A stretch of 26,986 nucleotides of DNA, taken from Actinomycetes bacterium. GTDB taxonomy: Bacteria > Actinomycetota > Acidimicrobiia > Acidimicrobiales > JAJYPT01. The notes below the pieces were generated by a model, which made no database searches, had not been told where the DNA came from, and saw only the letters and a program-made list of their open reading frames with translations. Numbering within the stretch: the first letter of the stretch is position 1; each line of letters begins with the position of its first letter. Below are positions 1-6,973 of the stretch, piece by piece. Made by a program: the position numbers and the translations under genes. The DNA lies in assembly GCA_021795135.1 (NCBI GenBank), contig JAJYPT010000008.1:1-26986 (forward strand), written 5' to 3'.

Positions 1-917
1 TTTCAGTAAAACTATGGTCAAAAAGGCCCCAACTTTGTGAACAAATTACTTTACAAAGGCACAACTCTAGTTATTTACCTAATTTTTATCTCCCACAAAA
101 TGTTGAGATTACTACAGATCTATGTCGAATTGGCCAAAGCGATTTGATAATTATGGCAGTGCCCTCTCATGGTTTTAGAAAAGTTCTTCAAGATTTATCT
201 CCATTTATCAACTCATCTGCTCCCATATTGAGCCTTACAAAAGGCCTAGAACAACAAGAACTAAAGCGCATGAGCGAAATTGTCAATGAAATAATTCCCA
301 GTAGTCCCGTAGCTGTTTTGACTGGTCCTAATTTAGTCGAAGAAGTCATAGCGGGTTATCCCTCAGCTAGTGTTATTGCTAGCACAGATACAAATCTAAG
401 CCAACAATTACAAGAACTTTTCACATTTCCAACTTGGAGAATTTATACCAATGGAGATGTTATAGGAGCCGAAATAGCTGGAGCTTTAAAAAATATTATA
501 GCTATAGCAGCTGGAATAGTAGATGGAATGGGCTATGGAGACAACACAAAAGCAGCAGTTATAACAAGGGGTATAGCTGAAATAACTCGCCTTGGGGTGC
601 TAATGGGTGGAGATCCTCTTACTTTTATGGGCCTTGCTGGATTAGGTGATTTGGTAGCTACTTGTTCCAGCCCAAAAAGTCGAAATCACTATGTTGGCGA
701 GCAACTAGGAAAAGGTCGAAGTTGTCAAGAGATTATTTCTCAATTGACCAAAGTTGCCGAAGGCATAAAGACCACTCCACCAGCTTTGGGTTTGGCTAGT
801 AAATATGGAGTAGAACTGCCAATAGCTGAAAAAGTCAATTCTGTTTTAATTGGAATCCAAAGCCCTCTTGATGCGATAAGCGATCTGATGCAAAGACAAA
901 ATCGTGATGAATCCTAG
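1..917 (+). CDS. gpsA: NAD(P)-dependent glycerol-3-phosphate dehydrogenase, 5' end cut by window
   Basis: Reduces dihydroxyacetone phosphate to sn-glycerol-3-phosphate in the cytosol, the entry to phospholipid synthesis. The frame is open from base 3, so the gene enters from outside the window. About 304 residues are visible out of a usual 330 or so; only the N-terminal NAD-binding GxGxxG part is missing. Readable family features are the VKLWSKRP strand, the AVPSHG loop, SLTKGLE, LTGPNLVEEV, the GALKN segment carrying the catalytic lysine, the DNTKAAVITRG helix and the GLAGLGDLVATC motif. An internal TTG at 144 is in frame but lies in the middle of the conserved NAD domain, so it is not the start. 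The stop (915-917) lies one base before the end of the convergent Sco1-like gene, with no room for a separate terminator. The family call is secure. Confidence 0.96.
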   Translation, partial: SVKLWSKRPQLCEQITLQRHNSSYLPNFYLPQNVEITTDLCRIGQSDLIIMAVPSHGFRKVLQDLSPFINSSAPILSLTKGLEQQELKRMSEIVNEIIPSSPVAVLTGPNLVEEVIAGYPSASVIASTDTNLSQQLQELFTFPTWRIYTNGDVIGAEIAGALKNIIAIAAGIVDGMGYGDNTKAAVITRGIAEITRLGVLMGGDPLTFMGLAGLGDLVATCSSPKSRNHYVGEQLGKGRSCQEIISQLTKVAEGIKTTPPALGLASKYGVELPIAEKVNSVLIGIQSPLDAISDLMQRQNRDES

Positions 918-918
918 C

Positions 919-1689
919 TCAAAGTGTTTTAGGGGGATGGTATTTTATCGGGGTACGTGCGACCCAAGCAATAGCAGAAAGAGCTTGAGGAACACTCCAT
1001 CCATCGGGATGTTTGAGATTGTATTTTCCTAATGGATCCAACATCTTATAAAGAGCTGGAGTTAGTTTTCCCCCAACATTTGGTATTCCTTGGCTGACAA
1101 ATCTTTCATTTCCATGGGGACCTATTATAAACAAAGCATCGGTATGTGCCACATCATAGGTGAGGGGTTTGCCAGTTAGCCAATCAATTCCAGGAGGATT
1201 TGGAGGAGGTATTATTTTATGATATACCCCAAAGAATTTCCATAATTTGTCTAGATTGGTACGAGTACCTGTAAGTAATGGCCAAGTAGCACCGGTTAGT
1301 TTTGCATAAGCTGCCAAACGAGCAGGGGTATCTCGTTTGGGATCAACTGTTGCTTCTACAAAGACAATCTTGTTAGAAAGATGGTCTTTATTTATTGTTT
1401 GTTGCATTTGGGAAAAAGCTGCAGTTGTCATAGGACAAGCTTCTTGGCAAAGAGTTAAAAAATCAGTAAAAACAACAGTTTTTCCTCTAAATGAGCTCAA
1501 AGAAACCGCTTTAGAGTTTTCCCCTATCAAAGTAATGTTAGGTACTTTTCTATCTATGGGGGATCCAACTGCACTAGATGGTTGAGGAGGAAGTGTTGGA
1601 GAAGATTTTTGAATAAAGACCAACCCTATTACAACTAAAGATAGCAAAGATAGAACTACAGCTAAAAAGAAAGGGTACTTGTTTTTCAA
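919..1689 (-). CDS. Sco1/SenC-type copper chaperone or thiol-disulfide protein
   Basis: A 256-residue membrane-anchored thioredoxin-fold protein. Residues 6-27 form a single hydrophobic segment (signal anchor), followed by a proline-rich linker and the Sco domain. The CxxxC motif (C81, C85, in LCQEACP) and a downstream histidine (H182, in DVAHTDALF) are the expected copper ligands. The family (Sco1/SenC/PrrC) delivers copper to the CuA site of cytochrome c oxidase or acts as a periplasmic thiol oxidoreductase; which of these applies here cannot be told. The C-terminal 40 residues extend past the core fold. The start is TTG with GAGG five bases upstream. A TATAAT at 1747-1752 (minus) lies about 60 bases upstream, without a clear -35 box. 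No cytochrome oxidase genes are nearby. Confidence 0.9.
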   Translation of the reverse strand: MKNKYPFFLAVVLSLLSLVVIGLVFIQKSSPTLPPQPSSAVGSPIDRKVPNITLIGENSKAVSLSSFRGKTVVFTDFLTLCQEACPMTTAAFSQMQQTINKDHLSNKIVFVEATVDPKRDTPARLAAYAKLTGATWPLLTGTRTNLDKLWKFFGVYHKIIPPPNPPGIDWLTGKPLTYDVAHTDALFIIGPHGNERFVSQGIPNVGGKLTPALYKMLDPLGKYNLKHPDGWSVPQALSAIAWVARTPIKYHPPKTL

Positions 1690-1870
1690 ATCTACCTCTA
1701 GATGATATTGGTTGTAATAAATAAGTATTGCACTTTGGAAATAGAAATTATAATCATCTCTATCAATATTTTTTAAAGAGTTGACAAAAAGATCATTTAT
1801 TTTAAATGATAGTAGTTACAGGAATAGTTTTCATAACTATTGGTGCAATTGAGTAACTAATAATATGTAT

Positions 1871-1913
1871 TGCTATAATGAGTCTGGTTAGACTTAACAT
1901 TATTTGAAATAAT
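1871..1913 (+). promoter_or_regulatory. Extended -10 promoter followed by two palindromes
   Basis: TGCTATAAT at 1871-1879 is a perfect TATAAT with an extended TGn element. A weak -35 (TTGAGT, 1849-1854) has a 19-base spacer. Two palindromes follow in or just after the expected transcription start: AGTCTGGTTAGACT (1881-1894, 5-bp arms) and ATTATTTGAAATAAT (1899-1913, 7-bp arms). They could be repressor operators or leader hairpins. The promoter would drive the small reading frame at 1928, rnhB and the gene after it. The -10 box is convincing; regulation by the palindromes is inference. Confidence 0.6.
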
Positions 1914-1927
1914 GCTGGGAGATAAAT

Positions 1928-2095
1928 ATTTCATCAAATAAAACTCAAGATTTTAAAAAAGTATTTATCTTGTTGCTAAAGAGGCTTATCATTTTGGTGA
2001 TTGTATATTTTTTAGCTCTTTTTGCCATTCAGTTCTTCCATAAACTTACCAAGTCTAATACTCAATCTGAGTCCTATTTGAGCATTGGTCGTTGA
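1928..2095 (+). CDS. Possible 55-residue single-pass membrane peptide with ATT start
   Basis: Not recognised. A frame of 56 codons opens at ATT (1928), six bases after a GGGAG Shine-Dalgarno (1917-1921) and directly downstream of the promoter and palindromes. The N-terminus is polar (SSNKTQDFKK), then comes a hydrophobic helix of about 22 residues (VFILLLKRLIILVIVYFLAL and on), then a polar tail ending SYLSIGR. The layout of a short cytosolic end, one membrane helix and a short tail is protein-like. In-frame TTG codons at 1964 and 1967 are alternatives without a ribosome site. It sits where lepB (signal peptidase I) often precedes rnhB in actinobacteria, but no signal peptidase motif is visible. 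The call depends on a rare start codon, so confidence is low. Confidence 0.3.
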   Translation: MSSNKTQDFKKVFILLLKRLIILVIVYFLALFAIQFFHKLTKSNTQSESYLSIGR

Positions 2096-2150
2096 TCTTT
2101 GATAGATAAGATTTTTAATTGAAATTTTTGTTTTATATAAAGGGCTGATT

Positions 2151-2807
2151 TTGGAACCTCGAAAAATAAAAACCAAATCTACTAAAGTGATTCCCTCTTT
2201 GGTTTTTGAAAAACAACTATGGGATTTAGGCATTGGAATAGTTGCTGGGATAGATGAAGTAGGTCGAGGAGCTTGGGCAGGTCCTTTGAGTGTTGGAGTG
2301 GCCATTGTTCCTTTTGACAAGCGCATCTATGGCATTAGAGATTCTAAAATGTTAAATGAATCTCAACGTCAAAATATTTTTCCCAAAGTTTCTAGTTGGT
2401 GCCTAGATTGGGCAGTAGGTCATGTCAGTCCGAAAGAATGTGATGACCTTGGGATCTCAAAAGCTCAAAAGCTAGCAACTTCTAGAGCATTGGCTCAATT
2501 GAAGATATCTCCTGAGCATGTACTTATAGATGGTAAATGGGATTTTGTTGATTTTGGTGATAACAAAACTACCAAAATCATAAAAGGAGATGCTAAGTGT
2601 TTATCAATAGCTGCAGCTTCAATTTTGGCAAAAGTAACTCGTGATCAAATAATGATCAATTATCATAGTCAATTTCCCCAATATGGATTTGCATCTAATA
2701 AAGGGTATCCTTCTACAGTGCATAAAAATGCTCTCAAAAAATGGGGACTTTTAGCTATTCACCGCAAGTCTTGGTCTTTTGCTAAGGATCTTTCTATTAT
2801 AAAGTGA
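2151..2807 (+). CDS. rnhB: Ribonuclease HII
   Basis: Cuts the RNA strand of RNA-DNA hybrids and removes single ribonucleotides misincorporated in DNA. At 218 residues it has normal family length. The metal-binding acidic residues are all present: D35-E36 in GIDEVGRG, D127 in LIDGKWD and D147 in KGDAKC, followed by the SIAAASILAKVTRD helix. The GR(G) step that reads the ribose 2'-OH is in GRGAWAGP. The start is TTG with AAGGG six bases upstream. It lies downstream of the promoter at 1871 and 33 bases before a small membrane protein gene on the same strand. Confidence 0.95.
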   Translation: MEPRKIKTKSTKVIPSLVFEKQLWDLGIGIVAGIDEVGRGAWAGPLSVGVAIVPFDKRIYGIRDSKMLNESQRQNIFPKVSSWCLDWAVGHVSPKECDDLGISKAQKLATSRALAQLKISPEHVLIDGKWDFVDFGDNKTTKIIKGDAKCLSIAAASILAKVTRDQIMINYHSQFPQYGFASNKGYPSTVHKNALKKWGLLAIHRKSWSFAKDLSIIK

Positions 2808-2840
2808 CCAATATATAATAAATTGATAATCTATTAACTA

Positions 2841-3110
2841 ATGACTCGTCGACAAGCGTTAATTTTAAAAGTTTCTGTTGTTTGGACTATTTGGGTTTGG
2901 CTAGTATTGATTAGAAATATGATAACCACCCCAGGACTTGCTCTATCTTTTAGGGCAGTACATATTGGTCTAGCTATTGTCTCTTTAGTATTTGCCGGTC
3001 TAACTTGGGGTATTGTTGTTTCCAATAGGCGCAAAGCCACCCAAGTAACTTCTCCTGAGGTAAAATCTGGCTCTGAAATTGATTCTTTGAATAGTCCTCA
3101 ACCTCAATAG
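2841..3110 (+). CDS. Small two-helix membrane protein of unknown function
   Basis: An 89-residue protein with two hydrophobic segments (about residues 8-26 and 40-61), a basic N-terminus (MTRRQALILK), a positively charged border after the second helix (SNRRKA) and a polar, serine-rich tail. No catalytic motif is visible and I do not recognise a named family. The ATG has no Shine-Dalgarno; GATAAT at 2825-2830 lies ten bases upstream, which would fit its own nearly leaderless promoter in addition to readthrough from rnhB. A terminator-like hairpin follows 12 bases after the stop. Confidence 0.65.
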   Translation: MTRRQALILKVSVVWTIWVWLVLIRNMITTPGLALSFRAVHIGLAIVSLVFAGLTWGIVVSNRRKATQVTSPEVKSGSEIDSLNSPQPQ

Positions 3111-3122
3111 AACTTTTTCGAG

Positions 3123-3153
3123 AGATAAATACGACAAGTCATTTATCTTTTAT
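3123..3153 (+). terminator. Terminator hairpin after the rnhB group
   Basis: AGATAAAT (3123-3130) pairs with ATTTATCT (3141-3148), a perfect 8-bp stem with a 10-base loop, and the 3' arm runs into a T-rich tail. It lies 12 bases after the stop of the small membrane protein gene. The stem is AT-rich, so its strength is uncertain. Confidence 0.55.
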
Positions 3154-3218
3154 TCGTTATCTAGATTTATTATTGTTAGATAAAATCTTGTTTATTTAAT
3201 TTGTAGTACTAAAACTTT

Positions 3219-3241
3219 TTATTATTAAATAATAATTTTTT
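3219..3241 (+). terminator. Second AT-rich hairpin with T run
   Basis: TTATTATT (3219-3226) and AATAATAA (3228-3235) form a perfect 8-bp palindrome around one base, followed by six T. It may be a back-up terminator before the fluoride riboswitch unit. Every pair is A-T, so it could also be chance in AT-rich DNA. Confidence 0.35.
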
Positions 3242-3480
3242 TAGTAGTGGTTGCATGAAACACTTAATTATCTTACTATCACTTGGTTCTATAACTCTAT
3301 CTTTTGATGTATAGGTAACTTATAATGATTCTTTTCTATGGATAAATTTATTAGATAGAACGAAAATGAGTTGAAAACGAAGTTTATATTGTCACTAATA
3401 TTTTTTCTTTGGTAGCATTTTAATAGATTTTCCAACCTTATGGAATGTAAGAGTGTTTTTATGGTATTACCAGATTTCAA
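3242..3480. other. Intergenic stretch upstream of the fluoride riboswitch
   Basis: No gene is supported here. A minus-strand frame at 3289-3480 codes for 63 residues without family resemblance or ribosome site. It holds a TATAAT at 3321-3326 without a good -35 partner, and an extended -10-like TGGTATTAC at 3462-3470 that ends 10 bases before the riboswitch and is the more likely promoter for it. Confidence 0.45.
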
Positions 3481-3532
3481 GGAAATGGAGTTCTTCCTTT
3501 AACCGCCCAAATATGTGGCTGATGACTCCTAC
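3481..3532 (+). ncRNA. Fluoride (crcB-type) riboswitch upstream of the fluC genes
   Basis: The stretch fits the fluoride aptamer: GGAAATGGAGTTCTTCC, then AACCGCC, a short loop, then GGCTGATGACTCCTAC. P1 is GGAA (3481-3484) with TTCC (3494-3497), the second stem is GCC (3505-3507) with GGC (3517-3519), and the pseudoknot is GGAGT (3487-3491) with ACTCC (3525-3529). One base departs from the usual GATGG (here AATGG). The associated genes further down are fluoride channels, as expected for this class. The expression platform seems to be an alternative stem: CCTACAA (3528-3534), which shares two bases with the pseudoknot, is perfectly complementary to TTGTAGG (3561-3567). An RNA family search (RF01734) would settle the call. 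Confidence 0.88.
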
Positions 3533-3566
3533 AATAACTTTTAAGCTAAAAGCAAAGGATTTGTAG

Positions 3567-3635
3567 GTGACTATAAAACTAATTAGGCTATGGGGCTCTA
3601 GTACTTATTTAAGAATTTTTTTCGTCTTTGATTGA
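3567..3635 (+). CDS. Possible 22-residue peptide on the riboswitch expression platform
   Basis: GTG at 3567 has AAAGGA seven bases upstream (3554-3559) and opens a 22-residue frame (MTIKLIRLWGSSTYLRIFF plus three residues). Its start G and the bases before it are the TTGTAGG arm that can pair with the riboswitch 3' end, so this is the first start that fluoride binding would expose. It may be a leader peptide, or the remnant 5' end of a former riboswitch-controlled gene whose body has decayed in 3636-3788. No homology is recognised, and no other gene is visible between it and fluC1. Confidence 0.3.
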   Translation: MTIKLIRLWGSSTYLRIFFVFD

Positions 3636-3788
3636 TTCAATGAATCGCTTTGTCATGATTGACCCATTTGGGTTGAAATTGTAATTCAATCGGCTAATAA
3701 TCCAAAAAAGAAGTCCTATTCGCAATAGACGGTATTTGATTATTCTGAGAACTCTTAGACTTAGGGTGTTTATTATAAGGAGTCAAAA
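3636..3788 (+). other. Untranslated or decayed leader before fluC1
   Basis: No supported gene. It contains a short inverted repeat GATTC-AAT-GAATC at 3635-3647 and another, ACCCA-TT-TGGGT, near 3661-3672, and ends in AAGGAG (3777-3782), the best ribosome site upstream of fluC1. No clear intrinsic terminator with a T run was found. Confidence 0.35.
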
Positions 3789-3857
3789 ATACAAACAGTT
3801 TTAATCCCTTTTATATCAAAGTTAAAGACGAAATGGCGAGAAGACAGTATAAAGCTA

Positions 3858-4232
3858 TTGCTAGTAATTGCAATAGGTGGAGCTTTAGGCGCAATTGCAA
3901 GATATTTAATAGAAAAGTTTTTCCCTTCTCCGCCCGGGACAATTCCATGGGCTACTTTGATTATAAATATATCAGGATCATTTTTGTTAGGTGTTGTTGT
4001 AACACTTACAACAGAGATATGGGATCCTAGCCCATATAAGAGAGCTTTTTTGGGTGTTGGTTTCTGTGGTGGTTATACTACTTTTTCTACTTGGATGGTT
4101 GAAAGTGCGCTTTTGATAAACGAAGCTAAAGTTTCTTTAGCTCTTGGTTATGTGTTGATCAGCCTTGTATTAGGTGTAATAGCTGTCTATATAGGAATTG
4201 TCTTGGTTCGTCTAGTAGGGAGATTACTGTGA
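3858..4232 (+). CDS. fluC: Fluoride channel FluC/CrcB, first of a pair
   Basis: A four-helix fluoride channel that lets cytosolic fluoride leave the cell, normally as a dual-topology dimer. Readable motifs are IGGALGAIARYL at the N-terminus, GTIPWATLIINISGSFLLG and GGYTTFSTW with the pore phenylalanine and threonine residues. The length of 124 residues is typical. The start is uncertain. TTG at 3858 is the first standard in-frame start and leaves the usual N-terminus, but it has no ribosome site. The frame is open upstream: ATA at 3789 lies six bases after AAGGAG, and ATA at 3849 would give the family-like MKLLLVIAIGG. The ATG at 3833 is out of frame. The stop overlaps the GTG of the next gene by four bases. 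Control by the fluoride riboswitch 330 bases upstream is inferred. Confidence 0.92.
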   Translation: MLVIAIGGALGAIARYLIEKFFPSPPGTIPWATLIINISGSFLLGVVVTLTTEIWDPSPYKRAFLGVGFCGGYTTFSTWMVESALLINEAKVSLALGYVLISLVLGVIAVYIGIVLVRLVGRLL

Positions 4233-4561
4233 AAGAAACCTTTCGGGGTCTTTGTATGTCGATTTTTATCACTGAAGGAGATCACCATAATCATCAGCCT
4301 CTTTTTGTTGAAATAGTATCCAAAGCTCATAAGAGCGGTCTATCGGGTGCAACAGTATTGAGAGGATTTGAAGGATTTGGGGTCAAACATCGTATTCATA
4401 CAACTAGAATCCTTGCCCTGGATAGAGCTTTACCTGTCGTTGTGGTTATAGTCGACACAAAAGAAAAAATCGAACAATTTAAAGAAATTGTTGATGAATT
4501 GTTGGTTGAAGGTATGGTTACTTTGCAAGAAGTAGAAATATCTCATTATAAGAAACAATAA
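4229..4561 (+). CDS. DUF190 (PII-like) protein between two fluoride channel genes
   Basis: A 110-residue DUF190-family protein with the family core: IFITEGDHHNHQPLFVEIV, then AHKSGLSGATVLRGFEGFG, then a second half with LPVVVVIVDTKEKIEQF. The family has a ferredoxin-like fold related to PII signal proteins and is often encoded beside crcB, where a regulatory role on the channel is suspected but unproven. The start is GTG in a GTGA overlap with the fluC1 stop, with GGGAG six bases upstream, so the two are translationally coupled. An ATG at 4256 is a weaker alternative. Confidence 0.88.
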   Translation: MKETFRGLCMSIFITEGDHHNHQPLFVEIVSKAHKSGLSGATVLRGFEGFGVKHRIHTTRILALDRALPVVVVIVDTKEKIEQFKEIVDELLVEGMVTLQEVEISHYKKQ

Positions 4562-4570
4562 GGTAAATCA

Positions 4571-4948
4571 TTGGAGATTTTAGGTGTAGGTATAGCAGGT
4601 GGAATTGGAGCTATTTCGCGCTATCTAATTACCATTTGGATTAGTAACAAAATAGAAGGTTCTTTTCCTTGGGGAACTTTTATTATAAATATCAGTGGTG
4701 CTTTTTTATTAGGACTCATTTCAACAGTATCGTTCCCACTGTTGCATATTCCTTCAGCTTATAAAACAGTTATAACAATAGGATTGATTGGAGCTTATAC
4801 AACTTTTTCTACTTTTAGTTTTGAAAGCTTCAATTTAATATCTGAAGGTTCTTTTTTAGAAGCTTTTTTAAATTTATTTTTAAGTCCATTCCTAGGGATC
4901 TTGACAGCATTGCTTGGTATTGAAATTGCCAAAGCTCTTTTTCGTTGA
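4571..4948 (+). CDS. fluC: Fluoride channel FluC/CrcB, second of a pair
   Basis: A second four-helix FluC subunit of 125 residues: IAGGIGAISRYL, GSFPWGTFIINISGAFLLG and GAYTTFSTFSFES. Paired, diverged copies in one operon usually form a heterodimer with fixed opposite orientations, unlike single-gene dual-topology FluC. That is likely here but not proven by sequence. The start is TTG with AAGG seven bases upstream and nine bases after the DUF190 stop. The last codons and the stop lie in the terminator hairpin shared with the convergent hydrogenase-like operon. Confidence 0.93.
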   Translation: MEILGVGIAGGIGAISRYLITIWISNKIEGSFPWGTFIINISGAFLLGLISTVSFPLLHIPSAYKTVITIGLIGAYTTFSTFSFESFNLISEGSFLEAFLNLFLSPFLGILTALLGIEIAKALFR

Positions 4949-4976
4949 GTATTAAAAGTTATATTTTTATACTCAA
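4945..4976. terminator. Bidirectional terminator between the fluC and hydrogenase-like operons
   Basis: TTGAGTAT (4945-4952) pairs perfectly with ATACTCAA (4969-4976), with an inner AAAA/TTTT extension (4954-4957 with 4964-4967). It overlaps the fluC2 stop codon and ends five bases before the stop of the convergent hyfB-like gene, so it can serve both transcripts. Confidence 0.7.
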
Positions 4977-4981
4977 ATAAA

Positions 4982-6973
4982 TCAAAAAAAGATGATAAAT
5001 ATAAAAATAGCTAAAAGCATTAATCCTATATAGGATATATAGGCATTCATAGAACCCATTTGTATTTTAGATGCCCATTTTGACATTAGTGTTACTAACT
5101 TTACTATAGGGGTAAAAAGTAAAGGACCAAATATTGGAGCTTCAGAGTATTCAAATTTCAATTCTTTGACAAAGTAGCCTTTTTCGTTGCCTAATGGTTG
5201 AGAAATATTGGTAGGTCTATAAATAAAGCTATAAAACTGTCTTAATGCATTTGAAAATGACAAAGAAGTAGTAGCACTTTGAACAGGAACCCTTTCTAGG
5301 CCTTGTGCCCAAACAGGTACTTTTCGATACTTTAAGATACTTTTTCCTCGCAAACCAATTAAAGTAATTGGCAATAAAGAAAATATAATTCCTACAACCA
5401 AGAGCAAAGTGGGAGAGATAAATGCAAACTTGGAAGATAATGGAATCAAAATCACTCCATTGTGTACCTTTGATACTATATTTGGCATACTAGTCCATGA
5501 AGTGAAAGAAAGTAAATTAAGCAACCAAGGCATTCCTATTGCATATGCTAGTGTCATAAAACCTAAAAAGAATACGCTCCATGCGCCTATCCATCTTTTT
5601 TTTGGTTGAACTTTAGATGTAATTTGATTGTTTTTGCCTAATAGCCCAACTCCAAGTAATTTGACTATAGTAGCTAAAGCTATAGCAGATGTAAGAGCAA
5701 TACCAGCTCCAGCTAGAGCTAGAGCTACCCTGCCAGTTGAAGTTGAAAGATAAAATCCTTGAAATACAGTTTGGAGTAAATACCATTCACTAACAAAACC
5801 AGCCACTGGTGGCATTGCAGCAAGACTCATACCTCCCAATATTGCCCCTAAGCCTAGTATCGAAGGCGCTTTCGAGCTAGTTCCTTGTTGAGAAATGTCA
5901 TAAGACCCGCTGTAGTGATCTACCTCATCTGCTGTAAGCATTAAAGATCCTTTGGCTAGGCTATGTCCTCCAAGATGTATTAGCCCCACTATCCAAGCTA
6001 AAGAAGCTAGTTGAAGGTGTCCACTGTTGCGGAATAAAATAGCAGCACCCAAAGCGCTAACGGCAAGTCCTGCATTTTCTGCAGTAGAAAAAGATAATAA
6101 TTTTCGCCAATCTTTTTGTTGAAAACCATAAAGGATACTTAAAACAGAAGTAGAAATTCCTGCTGCAAGTACCAATACTCCAAATCCTACTGAGGTTTTT
6201 GACTGAGGAAGCCACTCAAGCAAAGCTCTAGCTAAACCAAACCATGCCATATTCAAAACAACGCCTGAAATGATAGCTCCACTAGCTCCGGTTCCGCTTG
6301 CATAGGCTTGTGGAAGCCATTCATAAAAAGGTAAAATTCCCAGTTTGGCCCCAAAACCAACTAAAAATAAAACACCAACACCGAAAGCAGCAATTGGAGA
6401 AAGATGGGACCAAGTTGTTGTCCAGCTATAAAAACTTAAATCTTTTACTCCCAAGATCAAACACCCAAAGAGCAAGGCAACACTACCTATTTCTAATAGT
6501 GCTAGCATAAATAAGTTCGCATCACCTGCTTGCTTTATTGGTTTGATCCGTTCACTAAGTAACAACCCTGCTCCACTGAGACTCATCAACTCCCAAGAGA
6601 TCAAAAAAGAGATTCCATCTTGCAAACTAGCAACCCCAAGTCCTCCAAGCAAAGCTAAAGAAGCACTTGCAAACCACTTCGAATTTTTTTTACTTATACC
6701 TGCAAGCAATGCTGGTATAAGTCCCCACATCAATAGCCAGGAAGCACCAGCATTTAATTGGAATGATACCTTGGTAATGATATTGGTGTATAGATAATAA
6801 CTAGGTGTGCCCTGTGGTAAAGATAGAGCACAGCCTAGTAGAACTAAAATAGTGCCAGTTATAAAACTGATTTTAGAAAAGAATGTGGCTTTGGGCGTTA
6901 TTAGGCTCAAAGGGGTCAATATCCAAAATATAACTCCTATTGCAATAAGCTCAATTGTCATTTGCCTTACCAT
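4982..6973 (-). CDS. Antiporter-like membrane subunit of hydrogenase-4-like complex (HyfB/NuoL family)
   Basis: A large membrane protein of 663 residues with about 15 hydrophobic segments, belonging to the Mrp antiporter/NuoL-M-N proton-translocating family. The glutamate of the conserved helix (E128 in SWELMSLSGAG) and the lysine of the discontinuous-helix region (K210 in GFGAKLGILPFYEWLPQAY) are both present, so the ion path looks intact. HyfB is one of two such pumps in this complex. It is the last gene of the operon and overlaps the preceding gene by 23 bases. Starts at ATG 6973 or at ATG 6961 (after AAGG) are both possible. The C-terminal part (from about residue 540) contains the amphipathic stretch and last helix typical of HyfB. 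Confidence 0.9.
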   Translation of the reverse strand: MVRQMTIELIAIGVIFWILTPLSLITPKATFFSKISFITGTILVLLGCALSLPQGTPSYYLYTNIITKVSFQLNAGASWLLMWGLIPALLAGISKKNSKWFASASLALLGGLGVASLQDGISFLISWELMSLSGAGLLLSERIKPIKQAGDANLFMLALLEIGSVALLFGCLILGVKDLSFYSWTTTWSHLSPIAAFGVGVLFLVGFGAKLGILPFYEWLPQAYASGTGASGAIISGVVLNMAWFGLARALLEWLPQSKTSVGFGVLVLAAGISTSVLSILYGFQQKDWRKLLSFSTAENAGLAVSALGAAILFRNSGHLQLASLAWIVGLIHLGGHSLAKGSLMLTADEVDHYSGSYDISQQGTSSKAPSILGLGAILGGMSLAAMPPVAGFVSEWYLLQTVFQGFYLSTSTGRVALALAGAGIALTSAIALATIVKLLGVGLLGKNNQITSKVQPKKRWIGAWSVFFLGFMTLAYAIGMPWLLNLLSFTSWTSMPNIVSKVHNGVILIPLSSKFAFISPTLLLVVGIIFSLLPITLIGLRGKSILKYRKVPVWAQGLERVPVQSATTSLSFSNALRQFYSFIYRPTNISQPLGNEKGYFVKELKFEYSEAPIFGPLLFTPIVKLVTLMSKWASKIQMGSMNAYISYIGLMLLAIFIFIIFF

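Noticed and set aside
1781..1810. TTGACA at 1781-1786 followed by the palindrome ATCATTTA-TTT-TAAATGAT (1792-1810)
   Set aside because: No acceptable -10 box lies 16-18 bases downstream, so no promoter is called; the palindrome may be chance in AT-rich DNA.
3289..3480. 63-residue minus-strand frame before the riboswitch
   Set aside because: No ribosome site or family resemblance, low-complexity AT-rich codons; the region is better read as leader and promoter DNA.
3833..4030. ATG-started frame of 65 residues at the start of fluC1
   Set aside because: It is a different frame of fluC1, rich in arginine and cysteine codons with no family pattern.
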